Positions 15,839 to 23,987 of a stretch of 64,000 nt of DNA are shown one piece after another. The translations under genes were made by a program, and so were the position numbers. The DNA lies in NCBI GenBank assembly GCA_041879425.1, contig CP090854.1, positions 1,116,001 through 1,180,000 of the forward strand, given 5' to 3'. The notes beneath the pieces were generated by a model. The model saw nothing but the letters and a program-made list of their open reading frames with translations, was not told the origin of the DNA and made no database searches. The first letter of the stretch is position 1. Each line of letters begins with the position of its first letter. The DNA comes from Vibrio pomeroyi (GTDB taxonomy: Bacteria > Pseudomonadota > Gammaproteobacteria > Enterobacterales > Vibrionaceae).

Positions 15839-16756
15839 TCACTGTTCATCACAAACTGTTAGTGCATTCCACAGCTCTTCATTAATAATTTCAATTTTGC
15901 ATCCTTCTACGCGATAGGTTAAGACTGATTCAATTTTTCTACCATAACTCGTGAACCGCCAATCTCGACTCGCAACTGCACCAAGCACAAGTATATCAAG
16001 GCTCTTCACAATATTGCCTTTTACTTGGGCGCCTAAAGATAAAGCTTTTTGCTCTTGAACCTTTCTTGAACCACTTAAAAATTTACCAGTAAAACAAACT
16101 TGTTTCCCCTTGAGGCAAATTCGTCCATCTTGAGTTGTCGAAAAGTCAGCTGACATACCATATGCAAGGCCTGTTTCCAGCAGAGACTGACCGGAAATAG
16201 CCTTGATAAGACTCAATAAGTCACATCTTTCACTATCATCAACGATCCCATCTTCCAGTATCATATCAAGACGCTTTTTTATTGCGTTTGCAGGCCACTT
16301 ACTGACAAGGTGTTTATCTTTACTAAGTAGCTTTGCTAGTTTTTCGATCTCTGCATCACATAAAGTGTCGTCAGCGCTTATACCACTTAGAAACCCGAGA
16401 AGATGATTGACAGTGCCTTCATAGCCACCATCTTCAAGGTCACCATAATTCAGTATGTCTTGCAGCATTTCCTGCATATCAATAAGTTCAGATGTTGTTA
16501 TCACACTGTCTTCTAAGATATCTTCTACTTGTTCATGAATATCAATGAAATCTCCATCCGTTAAGTTGAATACGTCGTTATCCTTCCATGCACGAAGATA
16601 GACTTCCTCGAGTTCACTCAAATGCTTATCAGCATGAATACCATCCAGAATTCCTTTGAGTGTTAATATTGCTTTAGCTTTGTTTCGTTTGTAATTAAAC
16701 GCCAAAGTCTCAGGTTGTCCGTGGTGATCCAATACTGCTGTTGATTTAGTCGTCAT
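15839..16756 (-). CDS. BRCT-domain protein with duplicated helical N-terminus
   Basis: A 305-residue cytoplasmic protein. Residues about 215-300 form a BRCT domain of the NAD-dependent DNA ligase type (LKGKQVCFTGKF, SRKVQEQKALSLGAQV, SLDILVLGA, then a C-terminal GCKIEIINEELWNAL). The N-terminal two-thirds is a tandem duplication of an acidic helical unit. GILDGIHADKHLSELEEVYL and DILEDSVITTSELIDMQEML are echoed by FLSGISADDTLCDAEIEKL and MILEDGIVDDSERCDLLSLI. I do not recognise the repeat as a named family; it recalls TerB-like helices. The ATG at 16756 follows AGGT; an upstream TTG is less likely. It stands alone in an AT-rich stretch. Confidence 0.8.
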   Translation of the reverse strand: MTTKSTAVLDHHGQPETLAFNYKRNKAKAILTLKGILDGIHADKHLSELEEVYLRAWKDNDVFNLTDGDFIDIHEQVEDILEDSVITTSELIDMQEMLQDILNYGDLEDGGYEGTVNHLLGFLSGISADDTLCDAEIEKLAKLLSKDKHLVSKWPANAIKKRLDMILEDGIVDDSERCDLLSLIKAISGQSLLETGLAYGMSADFSTTQDGRICLKGKQVCFTGKFLSGSRKVQEQKALSLGAQVKGNIVKSLDILVLGAVASRDWRFTSYGRKIESVLTYRVEGCKIEIINEELWNALTVCDEQ

Positions 16757-17123
16757 TTTATGCAACCTAATTAATTTAAACTAATAGCATACGGATAAAT
16801 ATCTCAACGCGATGGAATCATCAAGAGCAGATGTAACAATTGCCACGAAAAGTACTCGCAAAATATCGTTTATGCTTACTACGTCAACTCTCGGTACCTT
16901 AATTAGATTTAACTAATTTCAAACGAGTACAGACGTATGGCTGTTTAACGTTTATCTATAGTCATTTGTTATAACCAATTGACTGCACTCAAACTCTGCC
17001 AAACCGTATCCGAAAAAGTTAGGTTCGCATTTCAGGTACAACACAATGAGTAGCACGTAAGAATTAAACGGTAACAATTCAGTTCCGTAACTCATTTTGG
17101 GCAAATCCGTGTTAGCTCATAAC

Positions 17124-17204
17124 TAAATCCCCTCCTAACCTCCCCTTAATCTGCATCTTCGATTCATTGTGGTTTTTGAAAAGGGGAGGAACAGAATGTC
17201 GGAC
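17124..17204. repeat. GC-rich intergenic palindromic repeat, copy B
   Basis: AAATCCCCTCCTAACCTCCC at the left and AAAAGGGGAGGAAC plus TGTCG at the right match copy A at 14145-14222. The inner 30 bp diverge. Confidence 0.7.
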
Positions 17205-17239
17205 GTTATATGTGCAGTTACACATCCAGCGCCAAAGAA

Positions 17240-17315
17240 GATTCTCCCCCTCGGTCGTCAATTTAAAGGGGTTGATGAACTGAACATGAGGGGGAGTTAG
17301 AGGGGGAGGGTGTTC
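17240..17315. repeat. GC-rich palindromic repeat, copy C (variant)
   Basis: TTCTCCCCCTC at the left, with AGGGGGAG and AGGGGGAGGG at the right, can fold back. It is related in style to copies A and B but not closely similar, and lies 36 bp after copy B. Confidence 0.55.
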
Positions 17316-17382
17316 GAAATCAGCCCGAACGTATGCGATATCAACTCTCTCAACTCAGACACGAGTTTCGCTTCACCCAAAC

Positions 17383-17412
17383 AAAAATGGAACGCCTGAG
17401 CGTTCCATTTTT
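17383..17412. terminator. terminator after 17428 open frame
   Basis: Perfect 13-bp arms AAAAATGGAACGC and GCGTTCCATTTTT with a 4-nt loop. On the minus strand it ends 15 bp past the stop of the 17428-17724 frame. Confidence 0.88.
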
Positions 17413-17427
17413 CGTATCTGATTTACC

Positions 17428-17724
17428 TTAAACTTGCTCGCTTGGGTGTCCCCACATTAGCTCGCTTGCGTAAGGGCCAGTGACGCTTGATGTTGATTCA
17501 CCCACGCCGTCTAGTGCGCCAGGGGTCAGTGCTTTAGCGAACCAGCACTCTAAAGGTGCAAGTGTTCTTACTGGTGGAAGCACGTTATGTGGCGTGTTGT
17601 AGCGGTTGCCGTAGTGGAACGGTTCGCCCATCACGAAGATAACGTCAGCGTCGAGTTGCTTCTCGGCTTCCTCCATTAATAAAGCTACGTGGTTTATTGT
17701 TTGCCTAACGAGGCCGCGAAACAT
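17428..17724 (-). CDS. hypothetical 98-residue ORF, perhaps a gene remnant
   Basis: An open frame overlapping the 3' end of the pentapeptide gene by 31 bp in another frame, with a good terminator right after its stop. It has no ribosome-binding site before the ATG at 17724. The sequence (acidic start, then MGEPFHYGNRYNTPHNVLPP) reads like the C-terminal part of a globular protein, but I do not recognise it. It may be the 3' remainder of a gene whose 5' part was lost or frame-shifted against the pentapeptide gene, or a small translationally coupled gene. Confidence 0.4.
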   Translation of the reverse strand: MFRGLVRQTINHVALLMEEAEKQLDADVIFVMGEPFHYGNRYNTPHNVLPPVRTLAPLECWFAKALTPGALDGVGESTSSVTGPYASELMWGHPSEQV

Positions 17725-18152
17725 TCTTGGTTCGGGTTACGCAGTTTGATGATCGTTTGGCTTGGGTCGATACGGTTGAGGGCATCATAATCGAGATTGG
17801 CGTGACTGAAATCGGTACGGAATAGATCCGCACGATACAGATCAACGTTGAGCATTTGTGCGTGGCTCATGTCTGCGTTTCGCAAATCAGCATCACGGAA
17901 TGTCGCGTTGTTCAGGTTCGCGTGGCTGAAATTGGTGTAGGTGATGTCAGCCTCATTCATGTTTGTGCCTGATAAATCGGCGCCACTAAAGTTGGCTCGG
18001 ATTAGGTTGGCACAACGCAGGTCTAGGTTTTGAAGCGCTAAGTTGCTTAGGTCGGCATTACGTAACTGCGCTCTTTCGCCGCCTTGGTTTTCTAGCCACA
18101 GCTTGTGTTGTTGAAGAATAGAATCAAGCTCTTGCTGAGTGTAGGTATTCAT
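17694..18152 (-). CDS. pentapeptide-repeat protein
   Basis: A 152-residue protein. After a short helical start (TQQELDSILQQHKLWLEN), residues about 28-125 are pentapeptide repeats of the A(D/N)LXX type (LRNADLSNLALQNLDLRCANLIRANFSGADLSG and so on), about 18-20 units that should build a right-handed beta-helix. Some family members mimic DNA and bind gyrase, but this is shorter than Qnr proteins and lacks their loops, so no such role is claimed. There is no signal peptide. Its 3' end overlaps the unassigned frame at 17428-17724, where a frame disturbance is possible. Confidence 0.82.
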   Translation of the reverse strand: MNTYTQQELDSILQQHKLWLENQGGERAQLRNADLSNLALQNLDLRCANLIRANFSGADLSGTNMNEADITYTNFSHANLNNATFRDADLRNADMSHAQMLNVDLYRADLFRTDFSHANLDYDALNRIDPSQTIIKLRNPNQECFAASLGKQ

Positions 18153-18260
18153 AGTTCACACCACCATTTTCAACAGGGATACTGATATTGGGCATCCCTT
18201 TGTTGTGTGTCTCGCTGTCTCTCTTTTGTTATCGAGCTTCTATCTATTGAGCATCGAGAG

Positions 18261-18653
18261 CTAGCTAATCTTGCTGTGCCAAATCTCGCTGTCTGGGCCG
18301 ACAACACATTCGCCATCGACTCTCATTGATAAACGAATCAGGCAGCGTTTGACCACTTCTTTAAAATCGTCTTCAGGTAAGTGTCTTACTGAATCGACCA
18401 AGGCTTTGCAGTGCGGAGCGGTTTGCTCTTTTAAGGTGTAGAACACCCATTTGCCTTTCTTCTCATGGTTGAGTAGGCCAGCTTTGTAGAGCATTTTTAG
18501 ATTACGAGACACGTTGTATTGAGTTTCACCAATGATGTCCATTGCTTCAGCCACTGCCATGCATTCATCCACATGCAGGAACAACCAGAACAATCGCAGT
18601 CGATTAGGTTCTGATAAGGCTTTTAGCGAATCAATGTATTTTTCATCCATCAT
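18261..18653 (-). CDS. ArsR family transcriptional regulator
   Basis: A 130-residue winged-helix regulator. The recognition region is TQYNVSRNLKMLYKAGLLNHEKKGKWVFYTL. Cys31 sits where ArsR proteins begin their metal-binding ECxC motif, but the second Cys of that motif is Ala. Further cysteines at 82, 104 and 116 could serve a different metal or persulfide site. The ATG at 18653 follows GGAAGGG. It lies 76 bp downstream of the permease gene on the same strand and probably binds the palindrome at 19702-19737. Confidence 0.88.
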   Translation of the reverse strand: MMDEKYIDSLKALSEPNRLRLFWLFLHVDECMAVAEAMDIIGETQYNVSRNLKMLYKAGLLNHEKKGKWVFYTLKEQTAPHCKALVDSVRHLPEDDFKEVVKRCLIRLSMRVDGECVVGPDSEIWHSKIS

Positions 18654-18729
18654 GGTTTTACCCTTCCAACTGAGTAGCGCCACTCTTTATGAGCGGCGCG
18701 AAGTTTTATTTTGTTCTGAGTAACCGATT

Positions 18730-19665
18730 TTACACAACGTATTGGAAGATAGCGCCACCAATGATGGCTGTCGTTAAGACGATTCCGACAAACGCGATTA
18801 CGGCTTTTCTTTTTAGAACTGCAGATACTAGCGCGATTTCAGGCAAACTGGCACCTGTACCGCCAATAATAAGTGCTAATGCCGCGCCTAAGCCCATTCC
18901 TTTAGCAATTAACACGTTAAGCAGAGGAATTGCCATCTCGATACGTAGGTAAAGCGGGATACCAATCAAGGAAGCGACTACGATAGATTGGAAGCTATCA
19001 CCACCCACGTATTTCTCTACCAAGTCTGCTGGCAAGTAAGCCGCCGAGAATCCACTTATCGCCGCACCCAATAGTACATACGGGATGATTCGCTTGAACA
19101 AAGCCCAAGCTCCGCCCATTGCATTACGCATTCTTGATGCTGAAGAAGTAGCCGCGCCACAGGTGTTGCCTGTGTTTTTGGTATTGCTTGAACCTGAGCA
19201 GCCTTTGCCTTTGGTGTCTTCTAGCTCAGCACCGCGTTTGATCTCGCTTCTCCAAGGTGACTTGGATATCAAGTAACCACCAAGAACCGCGGCGGTAAAG
19301 GTCACCAAGAAGTACACCACGGTGATCTTCAATCCGAACGCGGCGTACACCATCGCCAATACGATGAAGTTACACAGTGGCGCGGAGATGATGAAGCTCA
19401 TCACCGTACCTAATGATGCACCCATCGACGCCATCGCCATGGTCACCGGAACCACAGCTGCGCTACAAAACGGAGTCAGCATCCCGAACAATGCGCCCAA
19501 CAAGGTTCCCCATTTATCGTGTTTGGTCAGCGTCGCTTGGAGCTTATCTTGAGGAATATACTCTCGCATGATGCCAGTCAGTACCGACACAATAGCGATG
19601 ATAACGACTAGACCTTTGGCCACATAAAAGAACTCATTTAACGCAATAACTAATTTAGCATCCAC
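18730..19665 (-). CDS. permease, ArsP/DUF318 family
   Basis: An inner-membrane protein of about 311 residues in the PF03773 permease family, with two bundles of hydrophobic segments. The hallmark TPFCSAAVVPVTMA is near residues 65-78. A hydrophilic Cys-containing loop (KGCSGSSNTKNTGNTCG) joins the halves. Relatives export trivalent organoarsenicals (ArsP) or copper and zinc (SO_0444 type); the loop cysteines fit soft-metal handling, but the substrate is not determined. The ATG at 19719 lies inside the operator, so I prefer the GTG at 19665. The paired ArsR-type gene follows. Confidence 0.82.
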   Translation of the reverse strand: MDAKLVIALNEFFYVAKGLVVIIAIVSVLTGIMREYIPQDKLQATLTKHDKWGTLLGALFGMLTPFCSAAVVPVTMAMASMGASLGTVMSFIISAPLCNFIVLAMVYAAFGLKITVVYFLVTFTAAVLGGYLISKSPWRSEIKRGAELEDTKGKGCSGSSNTKNTGNTCGAATSSASRMRNAMGGAWALFKRIIPYVLLGAAISGFSAAYLPADLVEKYVGGDSFQSIVVASLIGIPLYLRIEMAIPLLNVLIAKGMGLGAALALIIGGTGASLPEIALVSAVLKRKAVIAFVGIVLTTAIIGGAIFQYVV

Positions 19666-19698
19666 AATTGGAATCTCTAGCAAGTGAAAAGAGGTTGA

Positions 19699-19737
19699 AT
19701 TATATACACACATGCACAATCGTGCAAGTGTGTATAT
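19699..19737 (-). promoter_or_regulatory. palindromic operator with embedded promoter (permease-arsR)
   Basis: Arms of 16 bp with one mismatch (ATATACACACATGCAC and its complement) surround a 4-bp centre at 19702-19737. On the minus strand a -35 TTGCAC (19727-19722) and a -10 TATAAT (19704-19699) lie exactly 17 bp apart and largely within the palindrome. A repressor bound here would block RNA polymerase. The ArsR-type protein encoded in the same operon is the natural candidate. Confidence 0.75.
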
Positions 19738-20094
19738 TTAAGCTAATTGAAAATAGACTCGGTTAAGCGTGCTTGTAGTTTATGGTTTTCTTTCGGGGTA
19801 GTTGTGTCTTTAATTGTTTTAACTTCTAAAAATCAATAGCTTAAACTATTCATGTAAGGCGAGGGATAGAGAGTGAAAGTAAGACAAGTTATTTGAAAAA
19901 TAATAATGAGACAGTGGGAATGTGCGGGTTATTCGGGCATTACATTCTGTGAATGCGAGGCAAGCACAGAATATAACGTCTAGTATCACCGGGCAGGATC
20001 GATACTCGAATACATACTGAGTAGCAGGAATTAGCGTAGGACAGTTGAGCGCTACGCTCGATTTAACTCAGTACGATTTTATTGAGTTGGATGT
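19738..20094. other. intergenic region, operator to rhodanese gene
   Basis: About 357 bp without a gene. A 13-bp direct repeat TTTATTGAGTTGG occurs at about 20080-20106, and its second copy includes the rhodanese stop codon. Nothing else stands out. Confidence 0.4.
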
Positions 20095-20520
20095 TTATTG
20101 AGTTGGCATTTCAATGTCACCAGATTGCTCCGCCCAAGCAGCAAAGCCACCTGCGAGGTTTTTAACAGGCTTTAACCCCATCTCCGCGGCCATCTTGGCA
20201 GCGTAAAGAGAACGCAAACCGTGGGCACAATAGAACACGTAGGTTTTGTCTTGGTTGAATACTTTATTGTGAACGGGGCATTCTGGATCAATCAAGAATT
20301 CCAGCATGCCTCTTGGGCAAGTAAAAGCGCCGGGAATAATGCCAAGCTTGTTTCTTTCTTCGGCTTCTCTTACATCGACAAACACGTAGTCATCAAGTGT
20401 GTTTTGCTTGTCGTCGCTGCCGTTGAATAGCGCTATTGCTTCTTCGACCGACATATCCTCAACGACTTGGTAGGCTTCTTCTTTGAGGGCTTTAATGCCT
20501 TTGGTAATGGTTTGTGCCAT
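20095..20520 (-). CDS. rhodanese-like sulfurtransferase
   Basis: A 141-residue single rhodanese domain. The N-terminal strand motif VFVDVREAEERNKLGIIPGA and the active-site loop YCAHGLRS, with catalytic Cys98, are intact. The domain ends with LAGGFAAW. It should carry persulfide sulfur on Cys98. There is no signal peptide, so it is cytoplasmic. The ATG at 20520 has GAGAGAAAACC upstream. It is the last gene of a minus-strand run cystine carrier, CoA-disulfide-reductase-like protein, rhodanese with gaps of 80 and 68 bp, which suggests handling of cystine-derived or reactive sulfur. Confidence 0.92.
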   Translation of the reverse strand: MAQTITKGIKALKEEAYQVVEDMSVEEAIALFNGSDDKQNTLDDYVFVDVREAEERNKLGIIPGAFTCPRGMLEFLIDPECPVHNKVFNQDKTYVFYCAHGLRSLYAAKMAAEMGLKPVKNLAGGFAAWAEQSGDIEMPTQ

Positions 20521-20588
20521 GGTTTTCTCTCTCATTAAATTGGGTGATGGTGATTAAATTAAGTGCATTTTATTAAGTTAGATGACAG

Positions 20589-22037
20589 TTATTTCGCAAC
20601 ATTGCCCGCCACATTCAGCGCGTCCCATGTTCGTGCAAAAGGAGGAGCGTAGCTGAAATCAAGGTAACCCAATTGTTGAGTCGTCATGCCTGCAGTAATC
20701 GCAACGCCTAATGCATTTAGCCGACCTACAGCGCCTTTCTTGCCGACAATTTCTCCACCTAAAAGGCGTTTAGATTCAGGGTCGTAAGCAAGTTTTATCT
20801 TGATGTCTTCTTGGCCGGGATAATAATCCGTTTGGTTCTTGTCATTAATGACAGAGGTACTGGTTGGCACTGCATATTGGTTTGCCATCCAATGAGAAAT
20901 GCCCGTGCTAGCAAGCTCGTAATCAAGCACTTTCAAAGACGATGAACCTAAGAAACCATCGAGGAAGGTCTCTTTGCCTGCTAATCTGTCGGCCATCATT
21001 CGAGCCTGTTTATTGGCTGTGGTGGCAAGTGGTAAATACACGGGCTGATCGAGCGCTAAGTGATGAACCGTCGCGCAGTCACCTACGGCGTAAATATTGG
21101 CTACGGATGTCGCCCCAAACTTATCGACTAACAAAGCGCCGTTGGGGAGCTTTGGTAAATCAAACAATTCGGTATTGGGTTTGAAGCCAAGCGCCAAAAT
21201 TACGATGTCGGCTTGAATCGTGGTGTATTCAGGTTCTGCCGTATAGCTAATGGCTTCGTTGGTGTTATTGGTCGTGGATTGAGTTTTGCTCACCGTAAGC
21301 AGATAACTCGTTTTCTTATTATTTCCTTCGCCGCTGTCTTTTGAAGCAAAACGCTCGATGTGTTCGACTTGGGTATTGGTTAGCAGATTGGTTCCAGTGT
21401 CACGAATGGCATCTTCGACGTCGGAGACCATCTCTGGGCTGAATTGGCGGCTCATGATGTGCGCTTCGCGCTCAATAATGGTGACGTCTTTTCCTAAGTC
21501 ATGTGCCGCATCGAACATCTCTAATCCAATAAAACCTGCACCAATGATTGCAACGCGAGGTTTATCTACTGCGAGCATGGCTTGTTTCACGGCAACGCCA
21601 TCTTCCATGCTAGTGAGTGTGTAAACGTGTTCGGTGCTATTAGAATCAGCACGCTCATGATTACCCACACGAAAAGAGGTCGCGAAATCTGGAATTAAAG
21701 GGCGCGCACCTGTCGCAATGATTAACTTATCAAACGGAATATCTTGTGACTCGCCTTGCGTGCTGACTGTGATGATTTGCTCGGCCGCATTCACCGCGAT
21801 CACTTCTGTATTGATGTGAATATCGAGCCCTGAATCGATGGCTTGCTGTGGTGTGCGAGAGATCATGCGATCTGTAGTTTGAAACTTGTCACCAACAAAG
21901 TAGGGTAGGCCGCACGCACCAAACGACAGGTAGCTGCGTTTTTCGATCACGATAACGTCATCAGTGGGTTGGTTTCTTTTGTATTTGGCAGCAAAGCTCA
22001 TACCTGCGGCACTGCCACCTAAAATTACGATCTTCAT
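20589..22037 (-). CDS. CoA-disulfide reductase-like flavoprotein
   Basis: A 482-residue FAD/NAD(P)H oxidoreductase of the single-cysteine class. The N-terminal FAD motif is VILGGSAAGMSFAAK. The active Cys42 is in SFGACGLPYFVG, as in CoA-disulfide and persulfide reductases. The NAD motif is IIGAGFIGLEMFD, followed by VYAVGDCA. It lacks a fused C-terminal rhodanese domain, but a separate rhodanese gene follows 68 bp downstream and could supply it. A hydrophilic insertion of about 45 residues around 238-283 is unusual. It probably reduces CoA persulfide or disulfide; the substrate is inferred. Confidence 0.88.
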   Translation of the reverse strand: MKIVILGGSAAGMSFAAKYKRNQPTDDVIVIEKRSYLSFGACGLPYFVGDKFQTTDRMISRTPQQAIDSGLDIHINTEVIAVNAAEQIITVSTQGESQDIPFDKLIIATGARPLIPDFATSFRVGNHERADSNSTEHVYTLTSMEDGVAVKQAMLAVDKPRVAIIGAGFIGLEMFDAAHDLGKDVTIIEREAHIMSRQFSPEMVSDVEDAIRDTGTNLLTNTQVEHIERFASKDSGEGNNKKTSYLLTVSKTQSTTNNTNEAISYTAEPEYTTIQADIVILALGFKPNTELFDLPKLPNGALLVDKFGATSVANIYAVGDCATVHHLALDQPVYLPLATTANKQARMMADRLAGKETFLDGFLGSSSLKVLDYELASTGISHWMANQYAVPTSTSVINDKNQTDYYPGQEDIKIKLAYDPESKRLLGGEIVGKKGAVGRLNALGVAITAGMTTQQLGYLDFSYAPPFARTWDALNVAGNVAK

Positions 22038-22117
22038 AGTGGTACATCTTCTTATGAGGGCGCTGTTTCACGCCCTGTGTTTATTTGAATGAATCTGAAT
22101 AACTTGAGCGATTTGCG

Positions 22118-23527
22118 TTAAGCAGGAATCTCGCTATTGGTTGTATTCGATGGGGCTTGTGTTTTGTACTGTTCAGCGTTCAATGAACCGTTAGTTTTGG
22201 CGGTTAGTACACCAGAGAGCATTGAACCCGAGATGTTAAGAGCGGTACGCGCCATATCAATCAAGGCTTCAATCGAGACCAGTATCGCAACGATAGTGAT
22301 GTCTAAGCCCATGATGGTTAGCACGGCAACGGCTGCGAAGGTTGCGCCTCCGCCGACGCCTGCAATACCGAATGAAGCAATGGCAATCACGGCGATCAGT
22401 TGTAGAAGAAAGCTCAGGTCAATTGGGATACCCATGACTTGTGCGGCCATGATGGCGAGCATTGCTGGGTAAATTCCGGCACAACCGTTTTGGCCAATAC
22501 TGGTACCGAATGTTGCCGACATATTGGCTGTTTCTTCGTCCACTCCAAGGCGTTGAGTCTGTGTTTCTACGTTTAGTGGAATAGCGGCCATGCTTGAGCG
22601 AGAACCGAAGCCGAACACCAACACAGGCCAAGTTTTTTTTGCGAATGTCTTTGGAGACAAACCAAACAAACCAACAAGTACAAGGTGAACCACAAACATC
22701 ACTGCGATTGCTGCGTAGCTTGCGATTACGAATCGACCCATTTCAGAGAGTGCGAACAAATCGTTGTTCATCATGAACTTGGTCATTAAAGCGAACACGC
22801 CATAAGGGGTAAGCTTTAGGATTTCTCGAACCATCGATAGAACGACTTCTTTCGCAGCATTGATGAAATCAACAAAGCTTTGTACTTTTTCGGGCTTGCG
22901 CTTTTTCACCTGCAAGATGCTGAAACCAAGGAACATACCGAATAGAACCGTCGATAACGTTGAGGTTCTTTCTGCACCCGTCAGCATCTCAAAAATATTG
23001 GCAGGGATGATAGACAGCACCAAGCTTGTGAAGGTGTTGCTAGACATCAGTTCTTGAGTCGAAAGCAAACTATCACTGCGCGCTTCAATGGCCGTATTCG
23101 TGCCCATCGCATGAACTAAGCTGTTCGCGTCGATGTTGAATAAGTAGATACTCGCAATACCAATTACCGCAGAGATCGTCACGCTAAAAATCAACACACC
23201 GATGACTTTAGGCGCGATTTTCGAGAGGGCGCTAGTGCCTTCCACATTCATGATGGACGCTGTCATGGCAACAAACACCAGCGGTATCACTATCATCTGC
23301 AGCAACTTGACGTAACCGTTCCCGAATAGAGAAATAAGATCAGAAAACTGCAGTCCAACTGCGCTATCGGTTCCTAGTGCAACTTGAATAATGCCACCAA
23401 ACAAAAGGCCGCCAACCAGTGCGCTAAGCACACGGAAGTTGAAGCTTTTCTTCTGTTTTTTAAAGCGCGATAGCACGACGTAAAAGCCGAGGAAAATGGC
23501 ACTCAGTGCCAGTAAGGTTAAGCTCAT
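22118..23527 (-). CDS. tcyP: L-cystine symporter, TcyP type
   Basis: A 469-residue inner-membrane carrier of the dicarboxylate/amino acid:cation symporter fold. It resembles TcyP (YdjN) L-cystine importers from the first helix on. The second half has FGFGSRSSMAAIPLNVETQ, the serine-rich re-entrant loop, and TFGTSIGQNGCAGIYPAMLA around residues 330-350. These TcyP-like motifs replace the glutamate-transporter NMDGT. It heads the run with the CoA-disulfide-reductase-like and rhodanese genes. The 460-bp region upstream shows no clear operator. Confidence 0.9.
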   Translation of the reverse strand: MSLTLLALSAIFLGFYVVLSRFKKQKKSFNFRVLSALVGGLLFGGIIQVALGTDSAVGLQFSDLISLFGNGYVKLLQMIVIPLVFVAMTASIMNVEGTSALSKIAPKVIGVLIFSVTISAVIGIASIYLFNIDANSLVHAMGTNTAIEARSDSLLSTQELMSSNTFTSLVLSIIPANIFEMLTGAERTSTLSTVLFGMFLGFSILQVKKRKPEKVQSFVDFINAAKEVVLSMVREILKLTPYGVFALMTKFMMNNDLFALSEMGRFVIASYAAIAVMFVVHLVLVGLFGLSPKTFAKKTWPVLVFGFGSRSSMAAIPLNVETQTQRLGVDEETANMSATFGTSIGQNGCAGIYPAMLAIMAAQVMGIPIDLSFLLQLIAVIAIASFGIAGVGGGATFAAVAVLTIMGLDITIVAILVSIEALIDMARTALNISGSMLSGVLTAKTNGSLNAEQYKTQAPSNTTNSEIPA

Positions 23528-23987
23528 TTTAGCTCCTATTATTTACAGCTAATTAAAATCACTGGATCGAGGCGCAGAATGTGTGTGAGGTGTTTTTACC
23601 AAAGGCGCACAAGGTTTGAAGCGTTGTCCAGTGAAGGAATACCTGTAAGACGGAGCTTGATAAAAAAAGACGGCAAAAAATCTTAATTAATTTTCAAATT
23701 AAAAAACGGGCGCTTTTCCGGGTGTGTTTTGCAGCTATTTTTCAGAATGACGGGCAATTTCTTCGTCTTTTTAGGCGCTGTATCGTCTTAGTCAAATGAG
23801 CTAAATTTGGTGGCTATGTTTGGTGAATTTTGGCGGTTTATGATGGGATCTATTCGGGTGAGTGTGCCGCGGGATAATCAGGGGGAAAATCAAGAATTGA
23901 ACGGCTTTGAGCGATGATTTTTAAATAAAACGGCGCTATGACGAATTCGCCATAGCACCGCTGTTATTTTAATCTTTAGACTTTCGA
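23528..23987. other. intergenic region upstream of cystine symporter
   Basis: 460 bp without a gene. It holds the amidohydrolase terminator at 23925-23966 and must hold the symporter promoter. AT-rich stretches at 23660-23710 could form the promoter, but I see no recognisable operator or riboswitch. Confidence 0.45.
23925..23966 (-). terminator. terminator of amidohydrolase gene
   Basis: A near-perfect 30-bp palindrome centred on GAATTC (arms CGGCGCTATG and CATAGCACCG with inner CGAATTCG). On the minus strand it is followed by TTTTATTT. Confidence 0.85.

Larger units (their letters stand above)
16757..17427. other. intergenic region with repeats B and C
   Basis: 671 bp without a credible gene. 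The first 350 bp are AT-rich and presumably carry the BRCT gene promoter. The rest holds GC-rich repeats B and C and a terminator at 17383-17412. Confidence 0.55.

Noticed and set aside
17694..18152. Qnr-type quinolone resistance protein
   Set aside because: It has pentapeptide repeats but is only 152 residues and lacks the two loops and the length of about 218 residues of Qnr proteins.
18261..23527. A classical arsenic resistance operon
   Set aside because: No arsenate reductase, ArsB, Acr3 or ArsA is present, and the ArsR-type protein lacks the full metal motif.
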